DNA from: Himantopus leucocephalus
Taxonomy: Eukaryota > Chordata > Aves > Charadriiformes > Recurvirostridae
Assembly: GCA_003993805.1 (NCBI GenBank)
Contig: RSEF01000031.1
Location: forward strand, 54,246,053 to 54,310,052
Length of the DNA: 64,000 bases
Reading direction: 5' to 3'
Part shown: piece by piece, positions 49,801 to 63,157 of the stretch
How the letters are laid out: each line of letters begins with the position of its first letter
Position numbering within the stretch: the first letter of the stretch is position 1
The notes under the pieces: model-generated
Database searches by the model: none
Seen by the model: only the letters and a program-made list of their open reading frames with translations
What the model was told of the DNA's origin: nothing
Position numbers and translations under genes: made by a program

Positions 49801-51639
49801 TTTTCACAAAACTGAAAAATACTCAAATTGTTTAAACAGCCTTATCTGAGAGATCCCTTCCTTATGAAGGTCTTTTTCTGGGTGATTAGAGTTTGCCTAG
49901 TTTTGGTTTCTTTGCCTGCCTTGCTGTATAAGAAAATACGTAAGCAGGTTTGTAGTTTCTATTCTGAATTGTTGGAGTGTGAGAAGACATTTTGTGAAAG
50001 CCATGTCTCCTCCTGAACTGGACTGATGGTACAGGCAGTTGCACTGTCATCAAGGAAACTTGTGTTACCATGTCCTTAAGCTTCTCTCCCCTTTTACTGA
50101 AGTCTTGTTAGCCCAAGAGAAACTCTGTTCCACATCAGGATATTCACCAAACATTTTTGGTCAATTTCCTGACATCCTGAAGTGCCAAATTTTCACTGTG
50201 AAGTGGAGAACATACAGAAAATGTTCGATACAAAAACCTTGGACCAGAAAGTTCCTTCCTGTTTGTATGAAGCCAAGAGAAAGATCCATGTTATGAAAGT
50301 GTAATTTTGTAGCTTTTATGTGTGAAGCTGTTCTTACTGAGGTTTTGGGGACACAGTAATCTAAGTGAATTGTATGGTTGTGTTAAGGTAAAGGACCAAA
50401 TCTTTAGCAGAGGACCTGAATTCTTTTCCCAACTGGTTCTGTAGACCTCCTGCATAACACATAAAAGTCCATTTGAAAAATCCTTCTTTTGCTGTAAAAT
50501 TTCACTAGTTACTTTAAGTCAGAACTGAAAAGTCGGAAGGGAAAACTTTATTTTATTATATATGTTATTTTATAATCAGTATACTATTTTCAGAAGCTTC
50601 TGAAAAAATAACACTTGTCATTTGAGAGCTGCAGCTGTTAGTCTGTTGAGACATAGAGGGGATGGGGCATATATTGAATTATTCATGAAGGCTACTGCTA
50701 TAGTTGACAGAAGTTCATCAGCTAATTCCCCCACTCCATTCTGAACTTTCTTTCAAACTCGGTCAGGCTGTAGGGGTACAAGCTGTTAATTTTAATAATC
50801 ATGCTACTAGAAGTTTCCTATGCTGTATACATCACATAGGCTTTCTCTTTCAAGAAAGTTATTTATTGTTCATTCGGGGCTGACAAGTGCTTAATTTTGA
50901 ATACTTTAATTCACAGATAATGTGAATGATTTGATATGCTTTCAAGATGTAACTGTTATATAAATGTGTTAGAAAATGTATGTAATGATGTTTTATTACC
51001 TTAATTCATTTTTATGAACTCGTAACCCCTGACATTTTAATTGTATACATATTTAGTATTTTCATGATTTAAGAACACAAGGAGATTTTTTGTGCCATAA
51101 CTTACAATACATTTTTCAGTTTATAGGCCAATTCAACATGCACAAATGCAAGGAAATCTTAGTTTGCACAAGCATGGGGAAATCAAGTACTTTGTATTCC
51201 AAATGCTAAGCCTTACTTTGTTGTGCAGACATTAATGATGAAAATATTTTATGGTTCTTCAAAGCAGTGCTGAAGTTCAAGGTTAGTTTGGCAGACACCA
51301 GAATCATGTCATGAAGTGCGTGCTTGTGGTTGGTATTGTAGGAATGCCAAATATCAAAGACTTCATCCCAGTTTGAGCGATAAGGAGCTGTGTGCCTCTC
51401 ACTCCAGGGATTCCACAAGTGTAGCTCTATTTTCACACAGGCAGGATTGCCAGCTACCTCTGCCTCAGCCACAGCAAAAGCACAAATCTTACCAGTGCAT
51501 ATTTGTTATCTTTAGGAGACTGCTCTCTCTTTTTACGTGTCACTACAGACTGATTTGGGGGATTTGAGTGCAGTAGGAAATTGTAGTAAAAATTCTGCTG
51601 TCCAGTTCATTCCCCTCTCCTCCGTGGAGATTTCTGCAG
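43866..51639 (+). other. AT-rich intron-like sequence
   Basis: No supported gene. TA/TG-rich simple sequence occurs at about 46,320-46,390 and short T runs at about 48,803 and 49,149-49,162. Frames at 47.4, 48.2, 49.5-50.3 and 51.2-51.5 kb have no recognised motif. Confidence 0.45.
45052..45073. promoter_or_regulatory. Perfect palindrome resembling a heat-shock element
   Basis: Arm ATTCTGGAAT, spacer AA, then its exact reverse complement ATTCCAGAAT. Each arm holds a TTCnnGAA unit, the building block of heat-shock-factor sites, and a further TTCC follows at about 45,078. Unit spacing is not the ideal 5 bases throughout, so HSF binding is uncertain. Confidence 0.4.
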
Positions 51640-52195
51640 TGAATGAGATTGAAAAATGTCTTTTTAGTGGTGTGCTTGATGCAGACAGTGCCCTTATTTA
51701 TCCTGTGATGACCTCATAGCAGCAGCACATGCCCTCTTGATGGAGAGGATTATTGTAATTCTCTCCCAGAAAGGCTTCCAGCAGCTCAGCTCTGTCACTT
51801 GCAGCCTGTTCAGAATGCAGTGACACACTCCCATCCTGTCTTGAGCAAATATGATCATCCCCCTTGTACCTTAACTCATTTACTTTGTCTGCTATGAAGT
51901 AGCTGTTTGATTTTAAAGTTTGCTCTCTTAGTTTTGAAATCCTTAATGGTTTAGATCCTGGCTATTTTCAAGAACTCCTCCACAAATATCATCTTGACAG
52001 ATATCACCACCCCCATAGCACATTTTAGGAATTTCAGCATCACATCTTAGGTTGGCAAGTTATGTCCTTTGCTGTGATAGGCCTTCAGTTAAGGAACTCC
52101 CCCAGGAAATCTGTCTTGAACCATATATCCTTATCAGCAAACATTAAAATGAAATTTAAATTTTTGGCTACTAATTTTTTCTCCACTATTATTTT
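51640..52195 (+). pseudogene. CR1/L2-type LINE ORF2 3' fragment (reverse transcriptase tail)
   Basis: From 51,748 the plus strand reads DYCNSLPERLPAAQLCHLQ then PVQNAVTHSHPVL, the conserved block after the polymerase motifs of CR1/L2/L3-like LINEs (DYCN.L..GLP...L..LQ.VQNAAAR). After a frameshift, from 51,903 it reads LFDFKVCSLSFEILNGLDPG and YFQELLHKY, matching the family's FKI..L.FK.LNGLAP.YL.ELL. It ends with FAVIGLQLRNSPRK and a stretch equal to the usual final SLS.FK..LK..LF block near 52,190. There is at least one in-frame stop and one frameshift. Only the last roughly 150 codons remain, as expected for a 5'-truncated old copy. Confidence 0.85.
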
Positions 52196-52829
52196 TCAGC
52201 ATAATTCCTATTAATACCATATTTATTATGGTTGCTTTCACTAATTCTTGTTGGAGTTATTTCAAATTTTCTTGTTTCCTTATTTGCAGAGTAACCTCAG
52301 CGTGTTAGTGGTGTAGTTATTGACAGTGACTTCGTAAAGATGAGTTTCACATTGCATGATAAGAGTACAAGCTTTTTTTCCATGTTAACATATACAGTGT
52401 GTCAATATAATGCTTATTAAATAGGACACATGGGCCATTATTACATTTAATATATTTTAAAAATTGTGTTTGAATCTTTATTCCTCTTCCTTACAGGAAT
52501 TGTTCTTTCTTGTTCACATTGTACAATCTAAGTCACTAGGCTTCAGTTCCACAAAGCTTCAGATGGAAAGGAATTTTCATCTTTGTTTGCTTGTCTTGCT
52601 GTCTGTTTGTCTTGCTACTTCTACTACAGTCCCTGTAACTACAGCAAAATGTTTACAGCTATGTCTATATTGTGCTTAATTTTCTCTATTGATGATAAAG
52701 TAAGCCTATGTTCGAAGAAGCTTAGATTAGATGCCAAATGTTGATGCCTTCAACGAGGTCAGATGGATCCTACACTTGTGGGCATTCATAAAGTACTTTG
52801 TGCAATACCTAAGGCTTCTTCCTTGAGTG
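52196..52829. other. Non-coding sequence between two transposon remnants
   Basis: No gene. The left part may contain the LINE 3' UTR and the right part the 3' end of the minus-strand hAT element; no terminal repeats are recognisable. Confidence 0.4.
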
Positions 52830-53075
52830 CCATGTCTGCATATGCAGTCTAATAATAAATTGCATTTTTCACACCGGAATTCAGTTGCGGAATCAGTTGG
52901 GGCACTTTTTACCAAATTGCTCTGAATACTGTTCCATGCATTGGTGGAACCACCTTTCACCTGAATACAGTTCCCATATTTAGATGCACGCAGCTTGTAT
53001 CCACCAAAGGTTTATGAACGGCATCAAGGATTTTCTTTTGCATCTCTAAGGTACTCATTGATTTCAGATTCTCGT
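52830..53075 (-). pseudogene. Second hAT transposase remnant (Ac/ZBED-like C-terminus)
   Basis: On the minus strand, starting near 53,071, the translation reads ESEINEYLRDAKENP, then after a one-base shift LMPFINLWWIQAACI. It continues with ELYSGERWFHQCMEQYSEQ and, past two stops, KMQFIIRLHMQ. The order E-x-x-x-YL, then WW, then SERxFSxxG, then a basic/loop region and a hydrophobic helix is that of Ac/ZBED-type hAT transposase C-termini. Stops and frameshifts show it is dead. Match strength is moderate because the block is heavily decayed. It differs from the 2.7 kb hAT copy, so it belongs to another subfamily. Confidence 0.6.
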
Positions 53076-56000
53076 TGGCTTGCTTCGCTCATTGGGATGA
53101 AGTAACAATGTCTGTGATTTCATTCATATTAACCGTTACATGTGTACTTAATTTTAGGTACATGAACAGTTCTGCAGCCTTCAGTGAACTATTCAAGTGT
53201 TTCAAATTAGGCATATACATTCATGTTTGTGGGTTTGGGGCTACAAGCCATAGTACTGCAAAAACTTACACATTTGTTCAAGTTTACTATTTTCGGATGT
53301 TGTACCGATGTCACAATTATTTTCGCCAAGTAAAATGCTGCCCCATTAAGCCTTCACTTGACTGGTTGGTGTGATGGTGTGCTTTTAAATTATTTTAAAT
53401 CCTTTGAATTTTAAACTATTGCATGGATGCAAGTTACTTAAATAGTCTGATTAAAAAGATCAGAATTCGGAACATTTTCTAGATTGTATGTATTATTACA
53501 AAGTGAAAGCTAGTCTTAAGGGAAAAAAAAAAGAAATTGTTGGTGGGTTTTTTTTCTTAAATCAAATTTTACAAATTAGTTATTTCCGGAAGAAGGACGG
53601 AAATGGAGGAAGTTGACATGCATACCTGAAGCTAACTTCATTATATTTAGACCTTTCTAAATTTAACTTCATTGCAAACTCCTTGTTCTGCTAGGTCAGC
53701 TAAATCGATGATTTTTTAACTTGTTTTTTTGCCTTGTTATTTTTAGTAGTCTTCTGATGAATTACAGTCAGCGAGAATAGCAAGGAACCTTTTAGCCGAA
53801 AAAATTCTTGAAAGAGTCCAAAAGTATTGCATTTTATAAGATGGGAATTTACAAATCCTCATTACCGGATAGTCTTCAGGGTAACTCTTACTCTTAATCA
53901 TTAGGCCTTGAACTACAATCCCAGCAGAATAAGGTGTTTTTAATAGCACTGGTTCCTATGAGCAAATTTTATTGTGGCTTCATGGAATACCGTGCATTCT
54001 TTTGCTTTATGATTTATTCTCCCTAGATACGAAAATGTAAAAGAGATGTGTTAATCTATTTTTATTCAAAGTACAGAAATAGCTCTGTTACAGTTCAGGG
54101 ATTGAATAACCAATATGAACATACTACTCGTTCTTAGTCATACTATACCTGATGCTCACGGTAAGAATATTGATCATTACAGGTACAGGTATGCAGCACA
54201 TTTTACAGATCATTGCTAAATAATACGTTGTTCTGTTTCAGACTGTTTTCCCAAAACACTGTTGTAAATCAAAAGCATAAAATTGCTACATTAAATAATA
54301 GATAACGTGCTTTAATGCTGGTTGCAACTGTGTACTAGAAAAATACAGTGAGCTGATTCAAAATTATCCTTAAAGAATGGCAATATTTTATATGATTCTT
54401 CCCTCTTGATTGGATACTTAGGACACTGTTCTTGAGGGATTTATGCCCTACATATGTCTGAATTTATACAACTAAAAAGAAGTGTGTCAGAATGCAACAT
54501 TTATCTCTCAGTTGAGGGAAACTGTTCTTCACCTACCTGTTTCTCAGCATGCAATTAGAAACTAGCTGTTATGCAGTGCAGAAAGGAGAATCAAGGCAGC
54601 TTAGCTTGCTTTTCTGGCACTTACCAGTTCACAACTGATAACCCAGGCTGACTGTGACCTTGGCAGCATTGCACAAGTAATCTTTGTGTGAGGATGAACT
54701 GTTCTTGAACGATTTCTCTAATGCAGTAGACACAAAAAAGCTTTCCTATTAAAAAAGGAATGCGTATTTTCTTTTTCCTTCTTACCTTGCACAAATGTAT
54801 TTAAACAAGCTGCTGCCCAGAAGCTTCAATTCTCTGTTTCTCGTTTGATCTCAGTCCTTCTTGTAGAAACCTGGGACTTGATGGAGTGCATAAGTGAAGG
54901 TTACTTCTGGAGTCTTCTTCTGTCGTTAATTTTGACAAGTTCAGATGGTGCTGTTTAGTGACCTAAAGCTGGAATATTACATAAGAAGGAACAAGGTGGC
55001 AGCGGGAACATAGTTTTAGTCTATTGGCATAAGAAAAACTAAAATGATGACCTTTTCCCCATCACCAAAGGAGTTGCACTACTGCATACAGACAAAGTAG
55101 AGGTAAAGGGAGTCATGCCATGGGCATTACCATGAGTTCAGATACTAAGATGGAGGACACTAGATAAGTCAGATGACTGAAAAAATCAGAGCTCTTATGT
55201 TACTTAAATTTCTGTGTATTTGGTTCTAATGGAAGCTTCGTGTCTTCAGGATATTGCATATAAAGGTCATTAACACTGCAGTTTTCCTTAAAAATATATG
55301 TGAGAGTTGGAACATTGTTACACATTTTCAAAGTGTTTTCATTGTCTTTACCATTTTACGTAACTTATGCATTTATCTTTTATGGATGGCAAAAGGGAAA
55401 TAAGATACATGTGCATGGATGCAAAAAGTCAGATACTTCAGGCTATAATACAATCAAGGGAACCTGCTTCATAATCTGAGATCGAATCATTGATAAGCAG
55501 CAAGAGATTAAAAGTGAACTGAAGTTGTAGAATGTATTTTCTGAAGGGCTGTGCTACAGCAAATCTTTAAAGATCATTTTAGATTTACTGAAGACAGCAA
55601 GGGCAAAACGTTATGCTACAGCATTACCAGATTTTCAGTTACAGGGAATACGCAGTCACTCTTAAAATGCAAACTATGAATTTTTTCGTTATTACCTAGC
55701 TGGCAGAAGAGAAGAAGAATGTAGAACTAAATTATTTATCATTACTGATCATTATGAACAGGGAAAAATTAAGAGGACACTGCAACAGGTGCACAGCATT
55801 GCTGAGACGAGCCACCATTTCCACACAACGCACATATTTACTCTTCACACTTCTTGGTTTCATAATGTGCGTGACATGTAATCCTACTACGCAGATACAA
55901 ACCCCGCAGCCACGACAGTGGGCCAATTTTCTGCAGTAAAATGTAAAAATTCATACAGTTAGTCAAAAAGAATGTGACAGTTTATGTTAATATTCATCCT

Positions 56001-56648
56001 GTAGTTCACAAAGGATTCAAGTTTATAGTGCTTATTAAAAAATCAATCTCACAATAGATATTGATTAAAATATATGTAATTACTTACTAATGATCTTAAT
56101 GTACCGAATATATTGTATGGTATTTTTCACAAGGTGCTTTACTTTCAGGAAGACTAGGCCCATATTATACGCTGTTTACGCCTAATTTTAGGTCTTACTG
56201 TATTTCACAATGATTTTTAACCTGTCAAGTGGAAAACTCCATGCATTTCAGTTGAAATATGGCCAAAATTTTTGGGGGAGAACCCTATAACAATATAAGT
56301 AAATATATCGCTATATTCTTCAATGCAGATTTAACAGCAAACTGGAATCTAAAACGTCCTCCCTAAATTTAATGATAAGTGATTTTATTTGACTGAATCT
56401 TGGAGTCCGTACCTCAGAAAATGTAAGATTAATTTCTTTAATTACAGACTATGATTTCAGGCTTAAGAAGTATCTTATTGGTGATAGCAAACATTAAACA
56501 ATCTACTGCAAGTCAGTGCTGGCAATTGGCAAAAGTAGATTGAAACTCAGCCTTGGAAAGAAGATTTGCCCTTGGAACTGTTGTACACAGAATGCTAAAA
56601 AATTCAGGCTCGCACTGCAGCACTACCTTTATCTTGTTTAACTACTTC

Positions 56649-56667
56649 TTTTTTTTTTTTTTTTTTT
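56649..56667. repeat. Poly-T run (19 bases)
   Basis: A homopolymer that could be the reverse of a retroposon A-tail, but no retroposon body or target-site duplication is recognisable beside it. Confidence 0.8.
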
Positions 56668-59600
56668 AAATGCATTCGAAAGACAGTTGAATTCAATCAG
56701 CCAGGGAAAAGTAACACACTAAAATACAGTCTGCTTTAGAATTTGAAGGTTTTTCTTTTTTTAATAGGATTTAGTAGAAACTAAATTGGAGCATATGCTG
56801 TAATTTTTCCTCAGATTAGTCTCAACTGATCTCAACGTCTGTACCATGGAAAGTTACTATTTCTGACTGATGTGTCTGTCCCAGAACTGCCGAGATAAAA
56901 GTCTAACCTATGGCATTTTTGAGGTCCTTCTACCCTTTTAGTCCAATTCCAGGCAGAATTTGACCACATGAAAAGCTGGGGGTGTCATCTGTTTTTGTGG
57001 CAGACATTTAAACACAAAGTAAGCCTCTGACATCTTGTCTGTTTGGTTAGAATTGTTTGATACATTGCAGATACTGCCTTGTAAAGCCTGACTTTAGGCT
57101 AAAGCATTGCCTATCCAGAATTTAAGGAAGTGTTAGGAGTCGCTGATAGCTATCATTCTCCCTTATCTAGACTTAGTTTCTGATATTTTCTGTCCATTCC
57201 TCTGTCAATACGTTCCCTCATGTAGGGTTCCTTAATGTGACACATAATAAGAAGGAACAAACAATTCTTTTGTGGTTTAATTTTTTTCTTTTTATGTTCT
57301 TATTCAAATCAACAAGGCTAAAAGCCATTATTCCATGTGTTATTCCAGGAGAGCAGGCAAACAAATTTAATACCCAGAGAAGTTTGCCTCACTTCAGTAA
57401 GAAGCTATGCATGTGTAGAAGAAAATTCCTTCTATCATTTTCAGATGATAGAATTTGTAGACAATTAAGTTTTCAGGAATTTCTCAACCTATTTAATCAC
57501 ATGAACAATACCTAAATCATGCATCCTCCGTCACTGGCAAGAGAATAAAATCTCTACACCAAGAATGGCTACACTGTATGTGACAGAATACTGTTAGGAA
57601 ACATGATCTGTTAGTATCAATAATAGAAGTGCCTCCAACATTATCATATTATAGCACATTATAGTATCTCTGTCTCCTGGTAATTAGTAACATTTCTGTT
57701 GATCACTGATTTCTGATTCATCACAGTGTGAAAATTTCTGTTCTAAGAAGTTCTTGTAGGAAGAATTGATAATAGAGATGGTTTCTTACTAAGCAGACAT
57801 TTTCGGTCTCTCCATCTCAAAAAAGCATAGAGAATTTGGATTTCACCTATAAAACTTAATAACTGGGTAGTATAAAAATTATATATGATATATAAAACTC
57901 CATCTTTGACTAGGTTAAACTTTAAACATATTTGAGGAGAAGGAGTCTCGTTCCTCTCTTCCTACATAGTATTTTTTGTGTGGAGAACTTTCTGTTCTGT
58001 CTTTTGCATGATGCCAAGTCAGCAGTGTAGAGTGGACTTTGATGTCCTCTGTGTGTGCTTCTTTTTGATGCATTCCTATATTACTAAGCATCTGTTTTCA
58101 TAGAGACTGTCACTCCCTGTTTCTGAGCAGTAGATCTGGCCTTCTGGTTAAAAATTGTATTTCTTGGTAAATTTTGGTCGTCCAATATACGAGTCACACA
58201 ATCAAGACGTTTCTTTCCCCCTACCCCAGCCTTTCTGCCACTGGAAGTTGGCCATTCTAAACATTTTCCACCAAATACTGAGATTTGACATCTCCAGGTT
58301 AATATGACATTGGGGCATTGATTTTTTAAGAAATAAGCGGTATGTTTGCCATGAAATGCAATCACTGCCATAACACTACTAAAATTAGATAAAAAACATG
58401 CTACTGCACAAAAAGTCTATCAAATTTCCCGCAGATCTGGTTGAAAATACCACCACTAAAACAATTGTTATTAAGATACTTGTTTTCTATGAAAACTTTA
58501 AAACAGTTAAAAATGGGTTATTGAAAACAGTGAGTACTAAAACCAGTTTCCAAAAGAAGTTGACCTTATTTAAAAATAATATATTTTTTTTAAATTGTGT
58601 TAATAAAGATCTCCACACCCCAGGGACTATGTCACGATTTACTCCTTGGCCTGTTTAAGACTGAATTATGTCCACCAGTTTGATCTATATCACTCTGTTT
58701 GCAAACTAATGCAGTTATAATGCTATTATAACTTTTACAGGAGTGTGTGTTTCTGCTATTGCGATGAGAAGAGCTGCCCTGAGTGATATCAAGCTGTTCT
58801 TTCTCTGATCTATTAGTTGTGTCTACAAAAGCGGTATGATTGTTAAGAAAATATTATCAGTTAGGTTGGGTTTATTCAGACCGCACTCAAGAATTAAGTA
58901 TCATTCCTTTAGGTTTAGTCCATGGTTTTGTTTCATGGCATTGCTATAGATCCATGAGATGGTATTTCCAAAAACTCCATGTTGTAAACAATTTTATCTG
59001 AGAAGAGGAAATGTAGATACCAATTTCATTGGGGGTTTTGGATGCAAAATGTTCATGTCTTCATTAATCTGAAAGGAGGTTCTTCTAAGTATTTTTCTTC
59101 TTTCTGTATTACTTTTCTGGAAATGCTGGTAAGAGAGAAAGACTTTTCTCACTTCAGACATTACGAAATTCCTATTAATAAAAATATTTTCTAATTGTAT
59201 AGTATGAAATAGGTCTCTATACGACCCATTGAAGGGAAAATGTAAGAATGGAACGTGATTAGTTCACCTGACTCTGAAAGCAGAGCCATAGTGAAATGTT
59301 CACAATTCTAACAGGACAAAACATCACCACCAAGTCTGTCTAAAACAAAAAGCAAAGAATGCCTTCTTCAACTGGAGTAGAATTTATATGGGCAGAATAA
59401 TCATCTGAGATGGAATTTGGCCAGGACATTAGACATAATTCATGCTGTAAAGATTGTCATGAAATCTTTAATGTTCTCTGTGATCAGGATCTTGGTTTTG
59501 CTATTCATTTGTAACACACTCTTTTCTGTTAGCACAGTGCCTTCAAAACACCACTGGTTGAAATCTTTCTGACTTCATGTATTGCCTGCACATGTTGGAG

Positions 59601-61077
59601 GTCTTTGGGTAACTACAGTTAAATATGTAAAGGAGTTCAGTAATATCCTGATGTTCTAGTTATGACTCAGGGCTCATTATTTTACCTGTTATTTTTTGTA
59701 TCGTAGAAGCTTATAGGAAGAGACTATCCCTGTCCTAAAGAATTTGCAGTACATAAATCTGACCCAGCTTGACCCTGATTAGCTTGTGAGAATCAACAGG
59801 ATCACAGCACGTGCTGCTTTGACTGCAGAGACTCAGGGAAGCGTCTCTTTCGTTAACCAGGGTGACCATATGCCATACAGGCTAAGAGTAGTTGACACCT
59901 CTTTAATTGAGGGTGACAAGTCTTTGAAAAGATGAACATCTAATCTCACCCTCTTATATGGCAGAAGCGCATGGCACTGACTTATGGGTTGAGCAAACAG
60001 AGGCAAATACTCTTCTGCATGCATGTCTATCTTGATATGGAATATGCTTTGTCTGTGGCAGGTGCAGCGCCTGCTTAATTGTGAAGAAACCCTTAGAGTC
60101 TGCTCCAAGTAGTGTTAGATCCTCTACTCTTGCTGCTCTTCTGCTTTTCATCAGACAAGCCACGTTGAGCAGGGTGGCCTGTGGTCTTAAAACCCTATGC
60201 TTGAAATCCTTCTAACACTTGCCTATCATGGGCACGATGCTGAACGTTTCAGTCAGCATACTTTTTGACTGGTGGAGGGAAACAAGTGATGTACTGGCTT
60301 AACCAAAATAGCAAAAAAATGCAGGGTGTCCATGCCTCCATGTTTTTTTATCAGACGAGGTATTGTACTGTAAGACTGACAGCTACCAGTACTGTATACA
60401 CCTGAATCCAGACCACAATTTTTTGCTTGTGTCTTGTCAGTGGTTATTTCTACAGAACCATGCAGCAGCGGGCTTTCCAGAAACAAGCTCATGTAGATTT
60501 GCTACAGGCTCTGTTTATCCTTGCAAGAGGTTTCAGCGGGAGATACAGACTTACTAACGCATGGCTCTCATATGAAGAAACAGCTCTGGGAACTGGAACA
60601 AATTATCTGGGAATCTAACATCAAAGGATCAACAGACAACAAAATAAATATAAAAATAAAGATTTTGGCCTAAAAAACAGCCCCAAAACCACACTAAACT
60701 TAAAACCCAGCAAGAGAGTTGCTTCCATCTACTGGAGCCAAGAAAAAAATGACAACTGAGCAGCAAGCTCCTCTAGCATGGGCTATAAATCAGTTTGTTC
60801 CTGTCTCAGGCTGCTGGTGTTGAAAAGTAAATCCATGAGCTGGTATGGGAAAATGTTGGATGATTAAAATGGCTTGAAAGAATCCCTTTAAGTTTTCAGT
60901 AACTTAGAAATTTTAACAGCAAAAGCTGTAGTTGTAGTTAAAGTTCTTAATTTATACTTGAATATATTCAATGTATTCTACAGTTGTTTCATGCAAAATT
61001 GCAAAATGGAGCCTTTGATTCCTCAGTGGAATCATAGAGAACTAACACCTTTGTATTAACATGGCTGGTATGTAGTC

Positions 61078-61120
61078 ATTATTATTACTACTACTATTAT
61101 TATTATTATTGTTATTATTT
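61078..61120. repeat. (ATT)n trinucleotide microsatellite
   Basis: About 14 units, mostly ATT/TTA with ACT and GTT variants, in intron-like DNA. Confidence 0.85.
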
Positions 61121-63124
61121 ACTTTGAAAGTTTTATGTTTCATTTTATGATGCTTTGTTACTGTATAGCATTGCTATAACCTATGAGGATTTAGAGCATT
61201 CCACATCATGGTAACTCATCTCTCCTCTCCAGAACCACCCAGTGGACTCATCAGACAGACTGAGAAGCATCAGCTTATTTTTCCTTTATTTAAACAGGAT
61301 AATACCATAGAGATGTGTGGGTAAGACCATATAGAGTCTGCAGCCTTGATATTAGAGTGGTCATGGACGTTTAATATAAGAGCCTCAACTTTTTTCCAAA
61401 GTCTTAGTGGTACTGTTAAAGTAAATAGAAAAATTGCCACTAACTTCCATATGCACAGAAGCAATCAGAAAGTGGGATACTGATTTCAGGAACTCTGTTT
61501 TCAAGCTCTCCAATCAGATTTTTAAAATAATAGTAAAAAAACCTGTCATATCTTGAATTAGGTTATGACATGCCATCAATATTTCCATTTAGTAGAAGCC
61601 ATTACTGACTCAGGTGGTTTTCAGTTCCGCAGCACAACATGGATAGTTAGGACAATGAACGTTTTTAAAGTATTTCATCATGCATAATTTGTTAAATCTC
61701 AGGTTAAAAAAAAGAATCCTGGAGATTTCTTGGAGATATTGTGAAAAGTAAACAGCAGATCAGTTTGATAATTATGCTTGGAAAATATGTTGCTTAATAG
61801 CAGTGGAGTGATACTTACTTGTCACTTATGCATAATCTAATTGTGAAATTATCTGATTTTGCCTATGAAGAGAGGAAATTTAGGTTTACAGAATAGGAAA
61901 TCAGTCTGACACAGTATTTCCTTACAATGTAGAATTTGCTTTTAATTATTCTGCTGTTACGGTTGGCAGCAGTTTTTTAAAGCAGATTTATTATCAGGAA
62001 TAAATACTAAATTTGAAGCTGGCTTATCCATAGCATGTAGTTTTATTCTAAACAAAAAAGTATGAGAAAAAAATACAGTTCTCATATGACTTTTGTTTGT
62101 TGTATCATTTGTTAAGTACTACTTGTTTTGTACCTTGAATTTTATTATTCCTAGACTGCCTCTAGGGCCAAAAGTGTACTTTCTGTAATAGACATAACAA
62201 TGTGGTTGATATGGAAAGGATTTTGTCCAGTCTTTTTGTCTATTCATTGCAAAATGGAAATTAATCTCTTTAGCTTGAGGCTGCATAGTTTACTGTCATT
62301 AGTTGGGGACAGTCAAAGACATGTGAAGTTTCAATAGTAGAGAAGCCTTGGGATTTTCAGCTATTTCTGAGATCTTAATCAAAAGTGTTACTGATTGCTT
62401 GGGAATCAATGAACACACTCCTGAGGAAAAAAAAAAGCAGCATAACCTTAACATTATTCACAGTGTTTTGTTAAAAGGGACAATGATTCATAATGATTAT
62501 TTCTTTATCTTAATATAACATAGTGTAGAATATTAAAGAACATTAGGAATTTTTGCTCCTAGTAAATGGGTCAGAAATGTTCAGTGCTTTTAATCTTTTT
62601 GAGAGTCTTACACACATGCGTAGCTTTGAACACTTAAGAGTTTTCCTTTTGACCTCTCATCATATTAAGTTTTCGCATATTCAAAACTGTGGCTATTCAG
62701 GGCTTTTGAAACCATAGCTTTAAAGTCTCCAAATACTTCAGTACCAATATAATAAGTGCTGTTTTAAGAGAATTAGCTTTGTGCTGATGACACAAACTAC
62801 AGCCTCTAGCATTAATGGAAACAGCATTTCTGAATCATTGAATGATTTTAAAGGGGAGAAAAGACCTTTAAAAGTCATCACATTCCACTTCAGGAGAATA
62901 CTATCTCCATTATATTGTTCTCTGTTAGCATTGATTAAAATTTGTTCCTGCTTTTATCCATCAACATAAAATTATATTTGACTGAATAGGAGTTAAAGCA
63001 TTTTTAAAAATACATTGACGAATGTCCAGTCAGACTACTGAGTTTCAAAACTTTGTTTTTCTTGGGTCTCTTTCAAAGAGAAAAGAGGAAGCACTTCCTT
63101 TTACAACACGATGTCAAGACAAGG

Positions 63125-63157
63125 ACACACACACTCACATATGCACACACATACAAA
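63125..63157. repeat. CA-rich microsatellite
   Basis: ACAC runs broken by CT and AT, about 33 bases. Confidence 0.8.
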
